Origin: JBLHKE01 sp047619485
GTDB taxonomy: Bacteria > Verrucomicrobiota > Verrucomicrobiia > Verrucomicrobiales > DEV007
Assembly: GCA_047619485.1 (NCBI GenBank)
Contig: JBLHKE010000024.1
Coordinates: 1 to 24,295, forward strand
Length of the DNA: 24,295 nt
Reading direction: 5' to 3'
Each line of letters opens with the position of its first letter. Position 1 is the stretch's first letter. Positions 1 through 8,550 of this stretch are shown piece after piece. The notes below the pieces were generated by a model, which had not been told where the DNA came from, did no database searches, and was given only the letters and a program-made list of their open reading frames with translations. Both the position numbers and the translations under genes were made by a program.

Positions 1-2
1 GA

Positions 3-206
3 AAGAGCAACATCATCGCACTGGGTCGAGTCTGTAGCGATGCCTCAACCACTGTCGCTGGAGGAGAATTCAGCATCGGAAAAGCCGCGACAGGCGTGTG
101 GCACCTGCGCGTCACGGGTTACGGCGCCGTGCAAGGCACGCTGCTCCTCACTCCAATCTCGACCCCTGGAGGGAACAACCGGAACAACATGATTTCGTAT
201 TCCTGA
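3..206 (+). CDS. C-terminal end of a probable secreted protein (5' cut by window edge)
   Basis: Reading frame 3 is open from the window edge to a TGA at 204-206. It encodes about 67 residues with the segment TGVWHLRVTGYGAVQGTLLL. Alternating hydrophobic residues around a W-x-L-R-V core resemble the final strands of pre-peptidase C-terminal (PPC)-like or P-domain-like beta-sandwiches found at the ends of secreted enzymes. The tail GGNNRNNM is polar and there is no sorting signal. The other two plus-strand frames are cut by stops or read as low-complexity sequence. The catalytic part, if any, lies outside the window, so no function is assigned. Confidence 0.5.
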   Translation, partial: KSNIIALGRVCSDASTTVAGGEFSIGKAATGVWHLRVTGYGAVQGTLLLTPISTPGGNNRNNMISYS

Positions 207-585
207 TTCCTTAGGGTTTGTTGGGAAATTTCTCCAATGCCGGTAACAATCGGAATCAGAATCCCTAGTAGGCAGAAGAAACGCCCTATTTACTGATGCA
301 AACCACGACCGCCAGCCTCGTATTATTACTCGTCACGGGCACCGGCCGCCTTCACGCTTCTCACCGATGTGGAGATCTGCGGCGGTTTTGTGGGAACGGA
401 AGCCCAAGGCGCGATCTACCTTGAGGCCTTCTAGCAGACATCTTGTCCTCACACTGTACCATTCGAGTTGTCGTCCCTCTAAAAATGCGAGCACCACCTT
501 CACAAATCCTGGTTTCGACGGCATTGTTTGAATAACTGTTTAACATCGCCGTTTGAAAGATCGGTCTAAGACTGCCCGTAGCCAT
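207..585. other. Intergenic stretch with at most a degraded small ORF
   Basis: No convincing gene. On the plus strand an ATG at 296 opens a 42-codon ORF ending at 424, whose start (MQTTTASLVLLLVTGTG) resembles a signal peptide. In another plus frame about 350-430 reads FTLLTDVEICGGFVGTEAQG and ends in a TAG, and looks more protein-like than the ATG frame. The pair could be a frameshifted remnant of a short secreted protein. Minus-strand ORFs here have no recognisable features. Confidence 0.3.
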
Positions 586-1503
586 CTACGGAACCGGTTC
601 TAGCAGGAGCCTGTAGAAGTGGCGCGTGTTGCTGGGGTGTAGGAACTCGTAATCTCTTTGATCGATGCCAGAAATCGGCCTGCCGATGATTGCCCAGGGG
701 AGATGGATCCCGAGATCTTCGCTGCCAACCAGAGTGTATCTAGTGGAGGCGACGATTTTGGACAACTCGATGACAACCGTGCCGCTGGCCACTCCGGTGA
801 TCTGGATGTCGAGAAAGCTGGCTGGGTCGATTGGGTCGTGGTCGGATAGGAACTCAAACAGGTTGTCGTGGTCGTCACCGTCGGAATCGGCATCCGCTTG
901 CGCCGCATCGCCCTCGATTCCAGTTAAGGCTCCATTGCCGTCGCGATCGAAGTAGAGGAACTGCCACGAGTCGTCGATGCCGTCTCCCGCAACCGGTGCG
1001 ACATTGTCGTCGTTCGTGTTGAGAACGGTAAAGGCACCGACACCAGCGACCTCCAACCATGTTCCCCTGATGCTAGCTGCAGTGTCTTCGAAAACACTCT
1101 GGGGGTGAATCATGCCGTTGGGGTCGATGGCGCTGACCGGTCCTGAGAGCGCCTCCCAGGTGATGGCACCCGGTGGGAGCACCGCGGTGGTTTCGTCGTC
1201 GAGGATCGCCGTCGTATTGGCGACCGCGGTGCTGCCCTCACCGAGATCGGGCGTACTTACGACAAGTGCGCGCGGGTCGGTGATCTGGCCGATGAACCCC
1301 GGCTTTAGCACGATGCTGCCACCGGTGCTCTGCGTGACCGCGCCGCCAGTCGGATCGAAGCCGGCGTCGAGCACGTAGTTGGCAGCACTCATCTGCGGGT
1401 GCCCCTCGACCGTGGTCGATAGCGTCTGTGTAACCGTCTGAGCATCGGCGTGGATCAGCAGTGCGAGCGGGAGAATGAATGTTCTACAGATGGGGATTCT
1501 CAT
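586..1503 (-). CDS. Secreted protein with Ca-binding-type acidic repeat and verrucomicrobial C-terminal module
   Basis: 305 residues. Residues 1-21 form a signal peptide (hydrophobic FILPLALLI, then HADA before Q22). Residues about 30-170 are beta-rich with no family I recognise. Residues about 185-230 carry an acidic run (DRDGNGALTG, then DADSDGDDHDNLFEFL and DHDPIDPAS) like thrombospondin type 3 or dockerin-like calcium-binding loops. These often precede a C-terminal module in Verrucomicrobiota proteins. Residues 230-305 form that module (IELSK..STRYTLVGSEDL...., ending TRHFYRLL). The gene lies 16 bases after 1520-4279 on the same strand, so the two are probably co-transcribed. Its leader is A-rich with no Shine-Dalgarno. 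Likely an exported structural or adhesive protein; substrate unknown. Confidence 0.75.
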   Translation of the reverse strand: MRIPICRTFILPLALLIHADAQTVTQTLSTTVEGHPQMSAANYVLDAGFDPTGGAVTQSTGGSIVLKPGFIGQITDPRALVVSTPDLGEGSTAVANTTAILDDETTAVLPPGAITWEALSGPVSAIDPNGMIHPQSVFEDTAASIRGTWLEVAGVGAFTVLNTNDDNVAPVAGDGIDDSWQFLYFDRDGNGALTGIEGDAAQADADSDGDDHDNLFEFLSDHDPIDPASFLDIQITGVASGTVVIELSKIVASTRYTLVGSEDLGIHLPWAIIGRPISGIDQRDYEFLHPSNTRHFYRLLLEPVP

Positions 1504-1519
1504 ATTTTTTAGCGTTCAG

Positions 1520-4279
1520 TTAGGGTGCTACTTTAGTGGTCGTGTAGGTGATCCGCACTCCATTGAACGTCAGTTGGCTACGAGCTAGTCCAACCTCTAG
1601 ATCGACCTGTAGGTAGTAGTGGTAGAGCTGGTTGTTGATGATCCCACTGAGGATAGAGAAATCGGTGGCGACGAAGACGTTGCTCGATTGGCCGCTGGTC
1701 GACCGATTAGTCATAGCTGCAAGGTTCACACTGCTGGTGTGACCGAACTCGACCCGTTTCAAATGGAAGTCCATATCGGTGAAGTCCTGGTCGCCTGAGT
1801 TGTCCTTGTAAGCGAATTCGACCTGCGTCACGGTTGCTCCCTCCGGGAGCTGCACCCCGGCAAAGAACGACATCGAACTGCTCGCGTTTGCAATGTGGAT
1901 CGACCCGTCAGAATTGCGCACGTAGTTGGAGAAATCGAAGTCGAAGTAGTCCGCATCGAATGAGGTAGCGGGGATCTGCAGGTAGTGGGTCTTCGGGGAG
2001 CTGTATTTAAAATCACCCGTGGCGACAATGTCATCATCACTGGTGATTTCGCCAGCAGCATTAATGGTTCCCCCGGCGTCGAGATCGCCGCTGATGTCGG
2101 CACTGCCATCGAGATCGAAAAGCCCGTCCTTGTAGATGCTAAGAAGATCGGAGCGGGCGGAGAGTCCGGTGCCATTGCCGATTACGAAAAGGCGATCGGT
2201 GTCGTCCCACCCGAGACTGGCCGCGGGTGTGTAGTCGGTATTGTAGCGCCCCAGCGCGACCTCGTAGCCGGAGGGGGCGAGCGTCCCTCGCCCTATCGAG
2301 AACGAGTAGTCGCCGCTGGCGATCGTATTGCGCCCCATGGCCGTCGAGTAGTCGCCGCTGGCGGTCGTCGTCCTGCCCGATGCGAAAGTGTTATCACCAC
2401 TGGCCGAGGTGTTCACGCCGAGTTCGAGTTGGTTGGCCGTCAGGTCGATGAGCCCGTCCGGGTTGTCGATGATCAGTCCGCCCCTGACATGCAGAGCGGC
2501 TTGCGGGGCACCAGTGCCGACGCCGATCCAGTCATCGACCACCAGCCCGGCCGTGCCCGACGTCGAGGTGTCGATAATGGTCACGCTGTCATCGGCAAAG
2601 GCTGTGACCAGGAGGATATCGGGGTCGGCCGCTGAGAACACGGCATCGTATGCGCCGTCGAGCTGGTTGAAGGAACCATCTCCATCGCGGAAGCGCGCCT
2701 CGATGACCGGGTTTGCCGGGTCGCTGGTATCGATCAGTGTCAAAGCGTCGTCAATCCGCGCCGCGACCGCGAGTAGTGAGCCGCTAAATACCACTGAGCG
2801 GGTGCCGCCGAGCGAATCAAATTCTCCGGTATCGTCCTTCATTGTCGAGAGTAGGATGGTGCTAGGATTGGTGGCGGCCGACCCGATATCCACCAGGGTC
2901 ACGGCACCGTCCTGTGCCGCGCCGATCGCTAGCAGTCCGCCACTGAAATCCACGGCAGAGGCACCATCTAATTCCGAGAACGGTCCGACGCCGTCCTTCA
3001 TGACTGCTTTCAGCATAGGATTTGTCGGCACGCTCATGTCGATCAGGCTCACGGCGTCGTCATCCATAGCCGCCACTGCCAGCAGGGAGCCGTTGAAGGC
3101 GACGGCGCGCGCGCCGGCTAGATCGTCGAACCCGAATTGCCCATCCTCCAGAGTCACTACGATTGACGGTGTCCCGGCCGGGTCATCGATGAGGGTGATG
3201 GAGCTGTCTAGCCCGGAGCTGACCACCAGCTGGCCACCTAGATTAAACTCCACGTCAGTCGGTCCATCGAGCTTGTCATATCCAGCGACCCCATCGGTGA
3301 ACACGTTGATCAGGTTGGGGGTGGTTGGATCTGTTGTGTCTACCAATGTGACACTGTCATCGTCGAAACCTGCGATCGCGAGGACGTTTCCGTCGAAGGT
3401 GACCGAGTAGGTGCCTCCGAGTTTGTCGAACCCGCCGACGCCGTCGGTGATGACGGATTGTAAGACAGGTAGCATTGGATCGCTGATATCGACCAGCGTG
3501 ACACTGCTATCCTCACGAGAGGCGATGGCGATGAGATTGCTGCTACTGGCAATGCTGATGGCTCCGTCGAGGAAATCGAATCCGTCGACCCCGTCGATCA
3601 ACGTGCTCTTAGCTTCGGGGACAAGCAGTGCCACACCCGTCGCGACGTGCAATCCTGCGGCCGGAGAGGAAGTCCCGACACCGACGGTGCCGTCATCGGT
3701 AGCGCGTACTAGAGCGGGGATGCTTCCATCCGGAGTGCCCAGTTTGTTGACTGCTCCATCCGCCAGCTTGGCGGCGGTGACAGCTCCGTCGGCCAGCGCT
3801 GCCGAGTCAACACCTCCATCGGTGACACCGCGGGCATGCAAGGCCATCGGGACGGCGCTAAACTCGATATCAGGGATCAGTGGCTGGAATGTTCCAGTCG
3901 CGGGATCGAACCAGATTCGCAGGAAGAGTTTCGATCCGGCCGATGGTTCGATCGATCCCGGCAACGGCGCCATTCCGGCACCGCCGAGATGCGTCGAGTA
4001 GAGCCCGCTGCGCACGTTGATCCGGACAGCCGTCCCCGGTTCCGCGAACGCTACGGCGACGTTAGAATTATTTGCCCAGAGGGCGACCTCGTTGCCATTG
4101 GCGTGGTTCGCATCGCTATCTTCAAACAGCAGGAACTTGAATTCTCCCATGCCACGAAAATTCACATTGCTGACCACCAGGCGCCCCTGGTGAGGGATCG
4201 AATTGGGGATTTCGGCCTTGGCGACGACGCTCAGCGCGCAAGCGATGGCGATCAGCAGGATGGGAGATGTTCTGTTCAT
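1520..4279 (-). CDS. Secreted LVIVD-type beta-propeller fused to YadA-like head repeats
   Basis: 919 residues. A signal peptide covers about 1-22 (hydrophobic ILLIAIACALSVV, then AKA). Residues 23-150 are a beta domain starting IPHQGRL, of the kind common at the start of large exported proteins in Verrucomicrobiota and Bacteroidota. Residues 152-180 hold stalk-like repeats (SAALADGAV, TAAKLADGAV), then VGVGTSSPAAGLHV. Residues about 228-582 contain seven repeats of about 50 residues with the pattern DG..GFD.L.G....V.F.G.LLAVA...DD.VTLID.SDP..P, best read as a seven-blade propeller of LVIVD type. Residues 623-680 are ASGDYSTAMG-type repeats like the YadA head, followed by DRLFVIGNGT. Residues about 757-919 are a beta-sandwich ending FNGVRITYTTTKVAP. 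Likely a surface adhesin or matrix protein. It probably leads the operon with 586-1503 and diverges from the sigma factor at 4392. Confidence 0.82.
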   Translation of the reverse strand: MNRTSPILLIAIACALSVVAKAEIPNSIPHQGRLVVSNVNFRGMGEFKFLLFEDSDANHANGNEVALWANNSNVAVAFAEPGTAVRINVRSGLYSTHLGGAGMAPLPGSIEPSAGSKLFLRIWFDPATGTFQPLIPDIEFSAVPMALHARGVTDGGVDSAALADGAVTAAKLADGAVNKLGTPDGSIPALVRATDDGTVGVGTSSPAAGLHVATGVALLVPEAKSTLIDGVDGFDFLDGAISIASSSNLIAIASREDSSVTLVDISDPMLPVLQSVITDGVGGFDKLGGTYSVTFDGNVLAIAGFDDDSVTLVDTTDPTTPNLINVFTDGVAGYDKLDGPTDVEFNLGGQLVVSSGLDSSITLIDDPAGTPSIVVTLEDGQFGFDDLAGARAVAFNGSLLAVAAMDDDAVSLIDMSVPTNPMLKAVMKDGVGPFSELDGASAVDFSGGLLAIGAAQDGAVTLVDIGSAATNPSTILLSTMKDDTGEFDSLGGTRSVVFSGSLLAVAARIDDALTLIDTSDPANPVIEARFRDGDGSFNQLDGAYDAVFSAADPDILLVTAFADDSVTIIDTSTSGTAGLVVDDWIGVGTGAPQAALHVRGGLIIDNPDGLIDLTANQLELGVNTSASGDNTFASGRTTTASGDYSTAMGRNTIASGDYSFSIGRGTLAPSGYEVALGRYNTDYTPAASLGWDDTDRLFVIGNGTGLSARSDLLSIYKDGLFDLDGSADISGDLDAGGTINAAGEITSDDDIVATGDFKYSSPKTHYLQIPATSFDADYFDFDFSNYVRNSDGSIHIANASSSMSFFAGVQLPEGATVTQVEFAYKDNSGDQDFTDMDFHLKRVEFGHTSSVNLAAMTNRSTSGQSSNVFVATDFSILSGIINNQLYHYYLQVDLEVGLARSQLTFNGVRITYTTTKVAP
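2240..2413 (-). repeat. YadA-head-like 14-residue repeats
   Basis: Residues about 623-680 of the 919-residue protein contain spaced units NTSASGDNTFASG, TTTASGDYSTAMG, NTIASGDYSFSIG and GTLAPSGYEVALG, each ending A/S-x-G. This matches the S-x-A-x-G pattern of YadA-type left-handed beta-roll heads. No coiled-coil stalk or C-terminal membrane anchor of a trimeric autotransporter follows. Confidence 0.65.
2534..3598 (-). repeat. Seven tandem propeller-blade repeats within the 919-residue protein
   Basis: Seven consecutive units of about 150 bases encode the blade motif ending in (V/L)(T/S)L(V/I)D. The acidic turn DDD/DDS before each VTLID is conserved in most units, while the SDP..P segment is variable. 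The units are diverged at DNA level, which suggests an old duplication under protein-level constraint. Confidence 0.75.
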
Positions 4280-4290
4280 GCCCGTGTAAA

Positions 4291-4295
4291 CCTCC
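4291..4295 (-). promoter_or_regulatory. Shine-Dalgarno GGAGG for the propeller gene
   Basis: GGAGG on the minus strand lies 11 bases before the ATG at 4279. It supports that start and is one of the few clear ribosome-binding sites in the window. The rest of 4296-4391 is the divergent promoter region; it contains a short dyad, AATCTT-AC-AAGATT, at 4306-4319. Confidence 0.55.
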
Positions 4296-4391
4296 AGTTG
4301 GGGACAATCTTACAAGATTACGAAAAAATGATCAAAATTTGCCTTCTACCCTTGGTAATACGCGGATTGGGGCGCAGTTTAGCTGCCGCCG

Positions 4392-5018
4392 ATGGGAGAT
4401 TTTGACACCAGACAGACCCTTTTGATTAAAATTCGCGACCGCGCTGACCAGCGGGCGTGGGAGGAATTCGTCGATCTGTACACACCTCTAGTTATTCGTT
4501 ACTCCGCCAGCCGTGGGGTTCCAGACTCGGATCGTGCGGATGTCGTACAGGAGATTTTCAAAGCCATCGCGCGTGCGATGGAGCGCTTCGATTACGACCG
4601 CGACCGGGCGAAGTTCCGCACTTGGCTATTCACCGTCTGCCGCAGCAAGATCAACAACTACCACCGGTCGAAGCAGAGGCGCCCGCAACCGGCGGCGTTC
4701 GAGGATCCAGATCACTCGATCGAGGATCAGGTGGATCCGCGTGAGGAGAAAGATTGGGAAGGCGATTACCGACGGCACATGTTCCAGTGGGCGGTGGGAA
4801 TCGTACGTCCGGAGTTCAGCCCTAACCAGTGGGCGGCATTCTGGGAGACGGCGCTCAACGAGCGCAAGGCCGAGGAACTCACGGAGGAACTCGGCATGAG
4901 CAAGGGCGCGATCTACGTCGCGAAGTCGCGCGTGATCGCACGGCTGAGGGAGCGTGTCGCCTCGGTAGCAGGAGATTCCGATATCGGCATCGACCCGGAT
5001 CCAGCTCACCATGACTGA
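4392..5018 (+). CDS. ECF-type RNA polymerase sigma factor
   Basis: 208 residues. Residues about 8-92 match sigma-70 region 2 (RAWEEFVDLYTPLVIRYSAS, then DVVQEIFKAIARAMERFDYD and FRTWLFTVCRSKINNYHR), the -10-binding and core-binding part. Residues about 145-192 match region 4 (WAAFWETALNERKAEELTEEL, then MSKGAIYVAKSRVIARLRE), the helix-turn-helix that reads the -35 element. There are no regions 1.1 or 3, as expected for ECF factors. The spacing and the YVAKSRVIARLRE helix are like the planctomycete/verrucomicrobial groups that pair with Ser/Thr kinases. Its last 8 bases overlap the start of the kinase at 5011, implying translational coupling. It diverges from 1520-4279, so that operon is a possible target. 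No Shine-Dalgarno is visible. Confidence 0.93.
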   Translation: MGDFDTRQTLLIKIRDRADQRAWEEFVDLYTPLVIRYSASRGVPDSDRADVVQEIFKAIARAMERFDYDRDRAKFRTWLFTVCRSKINNYHRSKQRRPQPAAFEDPDHSIEDQVDPREEKDWEGDYRRHMFQWAVGIVRPEFSPNQWAAFWETALNERKAEELTEELGMSKGAIYVAKSRVIARLRERVASVAGDSDIGIDPDPAHHD

Positions 5019-7305
5019 TCCTAGAAACAGCGCTTGCCCCGGAGGCAGAACACTCGAAGCCCTGGCCACCGGTCGCCTCGATGAGGCAGCGTTGTTGTCG
5101 ATCGAGGATCACCTGGAGAGCTGTGAGCGTTGCCAAAGTAGGCTAGATAGATTGAGTAAGCTGGGAGAAGTGGAGCGTTCCGACATCGTCGCCGCGATTC
5201 CCGACGAGGATAGCCGACGGGAGATCGAGGAACTCAGTCCGATCCTGAAACGCTTGCCGACCGGATCTGCCCCGCCCGCGTGCGCACCATTTGTCATACC
5301 GGGGCATCTAGGCAGCTACGATGTGCGGGAGATGATCGCGCGTGGCGGGATGGGTGTTGTGCTCGAGGCGTGGGATCCGGACCTGCGGCGCTCCGTGGCG
5401 ATCAAACAGCTATCACCGGAGCTGGCCGATGATGACGCCGCGCGCGAGCGATTTATAAGTGAGGCGCGTGCGGTGGCCGCGCTCGACCACGAGAATATCT
5501 TGCCGATCTTTGCAGTCGAGACCGATCCGTCTGCCTCCTACCTCGTCATGCCGCTAGTCGATGGCGAATCTCTCCAGCAGCGGCTTGACCGTGATGGCGC
5601 ACTGACGAATGATGAGGTTCTATCGTTCGGCATGAAGATCGTCGCGGGACTGGAGTTCGCCCACTCACAGGGCATCGTTCATCGCGATCTTAAACCGGGC
5701 AATATCCTCCTCGATCGCGATTGTCGTCGGCTGTGGATCGCTGATTTCGGTCTTGCGCGAGTTGCCGGCCAGAAGTCGCGGGTAACGGAGATCTCCGGGA
5801 CGCTCGCGTTTATGGCCCCGGAGGAAATCGGCGGAGCGGTCACCGACCGTCGGGCAGACTTGTTCTCGCTCGGTGCGACCCTCTATGCGATGGCGACGGG
5901 GAGGCCACCTTTCGAGGCGGCATCGGGCGACGCGCTCGTCCGGCAGATCGAGCAAGATCCCGTCCTGCCACCAAACACCTTGAGCCCGGATCTCGATCCG
6001 GTACTCGGGCGCATCATCGAAAGGCTCCTGGAAAAAGATCCTGACGACCGGTTCCAGTCGGCCGCGGACGTTCGCGAGGCGATGGTTCCGTTGGCGGAAC
6101 GGCCGCGATCACGCTGGCTACTGTGGCCGGCGTTTGTCGGCCTGGTTTTGGTGGGTTTGTTAGCGTTTTTCGCTACCCAGGGCGGCTCCGTCGGAACCTC
6201 GGATCCCAGTTCGCCCTACGCGCTCGTCGGGAAAGGCGGTGAGATATTCTACTTCGATACGCTTTCCGACGCGGTTGAGAACGCGGGCGACGGGGATGCG
6301 GTCGAGATCCAACTAGACGGCGAGCACCCCTTCGTGCCGGTCGATCTAGGCGAAAGGGATCTGATATTGCGCGCTGCGGCCGGGTACAGTCCGGTGCTGC
6401 AAGTGCAGGGCACCTCAGCGCCGGCGATTACCACGCGCGGGCGGTTGTGGCTTGAGGGGCTCGCGTTTCAGAGGAAGAGCGCCGAGGGGATTGACTACCC
6501 GATCGTCAGTGGCAGCGGCCGTTCCTTGTGGATCAACAACTGCCTGCTCTCAATCAATTCCAGCGACGAGGCATCCTATCCTCCACCGGCGTGCATCGAG
6601 GTGGTAGACTGCGAAGATTTTCAATTGCTCAACAGCAGGGTGCTGAGTCAACGCTTCGCGCTCGTCTCCAGCCGGAACTCGCGTGTGCTTGAAACCCAGC
6701 GCATCGAGATACGCAACTGCGCGCTGCTAGGGCTGTGGACCCTCGTCTTCGACCAGCCCGGCGAGAGCCGCGCAAAGGTCGTGATCGAAGACTGCCTGAT
6801 GATCTGCCGAGTTGGCTTCTACTCTCTCAATCGTCACCGCATGGTGAACTCAAGCTTCGAGACAAAGCGCAATATTTTCGACACCCACCACTCGCTCATC
6901 ACGATTTCAAAGGCGTTCCCTGATCAGGTCAAGCCGAAGTTCGACTGGAGCGGCGAGGGAAATATTTTCAGTACTGGTGCCAAGTATGTCGAGAGCAGCG
7001 ACCGCACCCGTTACGTCCGCGGGATCATCCAGCTCGAGGGGTGGAGGCTACTTGTCGACGAGGGCGACAGCTCCGTCGAGGCGACGATCGTCGACCGGGA
7101 AGTGATCACCAATGGGGGGCATGAAAATATCACCAAGGTCGATTTGAAAAATGTTCTCAGGGCGCCGCTTGGAAGCGGAGATCTACCTGATGCCGGGCCG
7201 CATTTCGAACAGATGGATCCGGGCGAGAACTGGCGGGATTGGTCACAGAGCGAAGAAGGCATGGCCTGGCACGCCGAGAAGCTAAAGTCGTGGGAGGCAG
7301 ACTGA
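5011..7305 (+). CDS. Transmembrane Ser/Thr protein kinase with zinc anti-sigma motif and C-terminal beta-helix
   Basis: 764 residues. Residues 9-41 contain C9 and H34-x3-C38-x2-C41, the ligand set of zinc anti-sigma (ZAS) domains. Residues about 101-360 are a Hanks-type kinase: glycine loop ARGGMGVV (110-117), VAIK lysine K132, helix-C glutamate E151, HRDLKPGN (224-231, catalytic D226), DFG (245-247) and APE (269-271). All catalytic residues are present, so it is probably active. One membrane helix lies at about 368-388. Residues 400-764 show short repeating strands with polar turns, like a right-handed parallel beta-helix, and should lie outside the cytoplasm. The gene overlaps the sigma factor by 8 bases. 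Inference: the cytoplasmic ZAS part holds the sigma factor and a signal sensed by the beta-helix releases it, with phosphorylation as a second input. Confidence 0.9.
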   Translation: MTDPRNSACPGGRTLEALATGRLDEAALLSIEDHLESCERCQSRLDRLSKLGEVERSDIVAAIPDEDSRREIEELSPILKRLPTGSAPPACAPFVIPGHLGSYDVREMIARGGMGVVLEAWDPDLRRSVAIKQLSPELADDDAARERFISEARAVAALDHENILPIFAVETDPSASYLVMPLVDGESLQQRLDRDGALTNDEVLSFGMKIVAGLEFAHSQGIVHRDLKPGNILLDRDCRRLWIADFGLARVAGQKSRVTEISGTLAFMAPEEIGGAVTDRRADLFSLGATLYAMATGRPPFEAASGDALVRQIEQDPVLPPNTLSPDLDPVLGRIIERLLEKDPDDRFQSAADVREAMVPLAERPRSRWLLWPAFVGLVLVGLLAFFATQGGSVGTSDPSSPYALVGKGGEIFYFDTLSDAVENAGDGDAVEIQLDGEHPFVPVDLGERDLILRAAAGYSPVLQVQGTSAPAITTRGRLWLEGLAFQRKSAEGIDYPIVSGSGRSLWINNCLLSINSSDEASYPPPACIEVVDCEDFQLLNSRVLSQRFALVSSRNSRVLETQRIEIRNCALLGLWTLVFDQPGESRAKVVIEDCLMICRVGFYSLNRHRMVNSSFETKRNIFDTHHSLITISKAFPDQVKPKFDWSGEGNIFSTGAKYVESSDRTRYVRGIIQLEGWRLLVDEGDSSVEATIVDREVITNGGHENITKVDLKNVLRAPLGSGDLPDAGPHFEQMDPGENWRDWSQSEEGMAWHAEKLKSWEAD

Positions 7306-7877
7306 GGTCAAAAAGGGGGCTCGACGGGATGGCTCTTAAGGGGATTCTCGGGATAAGGACCGGCTCGCAAAATAGAGTAATGACTGTCCGCGACGTTGCG
7401 TGAAGGCTTAATTGATGAGACACGAAACGACACAAGAGTCGTCGAAATCCGAGTCAGCCGAATTAGGGTCAGTCAACATCTTTTGCCGAGCGGTAATAGA
7501 GGATTGGAAGCCAAGATTCGAAGCTACAACGGAAGAACCGCGCGGCCTGACTGATACGCATCCAGCTAATTGTCTGGGTGTTGCGACGGTTGTTTTTCTC
7601 TGCCGCCCGCCATTAAGAACGTACGGATCGGGTTTAGAAATCCTGCTCTGTCGCTACAAGAAACTGAGCGTATGCAGGTCACTCAGGCTAGCTCGTGCCC
7701 GCTGGAGACCACTCAAGAAGAATCTAGATCGCACAATTACACGCCGTTCTAGATCAATGATAGGAAACTGCTCCTCTTGGCTCGGCGTCCTGGGCGCCTG
7801 CCGGTCGGGGTAGGAGGGGGTGCAGTGTCGAGAGATTTGATTCGCCACCGATTGTTCGGAGCACTAGCCTTGCAGGC
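7306..7877. other. Intergenic region, no recognisable gene
   Basis: Between the kinase and the lipoprotein. The longest plus-strand ORF (7412-7813, 133 codons) has a composition rich in R, S, C and L, with no domain, signal peptide or ribosome-binding site. I treat it as non-coding. No strong terminator hairpin was found just after the kinase stop. The last 100 bases probably hold the lipoprotein promoter, but no consensus boxes stand out. Confidence 0.4.
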
Positions 7878-8537
7878 ATGAAGGTATCGATCATTTCTGT
7901 GGTGGCGGGGGGCGCGGCATTGGCCGGCGCCTTGGCGATTTCGGCTTGCTCCACCCTCGAAGTGGACTCCGCTGGCTCGCCTCCGGTGCCTCGCACGCAG
8001 CCCGGCTCACACACTGAAATTGCCTACGTCCTTCAAAAGGGCAAGTGGCACCAGCTAAGGATTGACATGGTGGCCAAAGGGCCGCGACTAAACTCCGATG
8101 GCGATGCCTACCATCTGCACTTGCGATCCGTTGCGTCGGTGTGGCAGTTCAATCGGCGGACGGGCGACTACGATATTCGGCTGAGCCCTCACGAGTCGCC
8201 GAGCGCGGAACAGGGCATGAGGTTTTCGTTCTACCGCGGTCCAACCGTGGATCGGCTCCAGATGAGTCCCGGGAACGGGGGGGGCGGTGGAGGGGCAGCT
8301 GGCTGGCCCGAGCACAATTTCACCGAGATCGAATTGAAGGTCGATCCAACGCCGGGCGCGAATGGTGTGGTCACGGAGGACGAGATGGAGTTCCGCGCGA
8401 TTGGGACGGTGGTGGTGAAACCCGTCAAGCGCGATCGAAGGGCCGGTGTGCTGCCACTGCGCCTCTCGGTGGAACGGCGCTGGCGGGCGGAGGTGCTGCC
8501 TGGAAGGAAGGCGCGGTTTACCGAACTGGTGGATTGA
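7878..8537 (+). CDS. Predicted lipoprotein of unknown function
   Basis: 219 residues. A lipoprotein signal is clear: K2, a hydrophobic run of about 18 residues, then the lipobox I-S-A-C with the lipidated cysteine at C24. The mature part begins STLEVDSAGSPPVPRTQPG, a flexible linker, followed by a mixed beta-rich domain. A glycine run (GNGGGGGGAAG) near residue 135 may be a disordered loop. A basic segment (KPVKRDRRAG) lies near the end. I recognise no family. It probably sits in the periplasm, anchored to a membrane. It converges with the sigma remnant at 8551, with stop codons 13 bases apart. Confidence 0.7.
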   Translation: MKVSIISVVAGGAALAGALAISACSTLEVDSAGSPPVPRTQPGSHTEIAYVLQKGKWHQLRIDMVAKGPRLNSDGDAYHLHLRSVASVWQFNRRTGDYDIRLSPHESPSAEQGMRFSFYRGPTVDRLQMSPGNGGGGGGAAGWPEHNFTEIELKVDPTPGANGVVTEDEMEFRAIGTVVVKPVKRDRRAGVLPLRLSVERRWRAEVLPGRKARFTELVD

Positions 8538-8550
8538 GACTCGCCGCACT

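Noticed and set aside
205..257. GATTCC/GGAATC pair after the first partial gene
   Set aside because: Only six paired bases with a long AT-rich gap and no terminator character.
1985..4405. Long plus-strand ORFs antisense to the propeller gene
   Set aside because: They are shadows of the repeated, GC-rich minus-strand gene. Their composition is S/P/T- or R-rich with no domains, while the minus strand has a signal peptide and clear repeats.
7412..7813. 133-codon plus-strand ORF between kinase and lipoprotein
   Set aside because: No domain, signal peptide or ribosome-binding site, and an R/S/C/L-rich composition like non-coding sequence.
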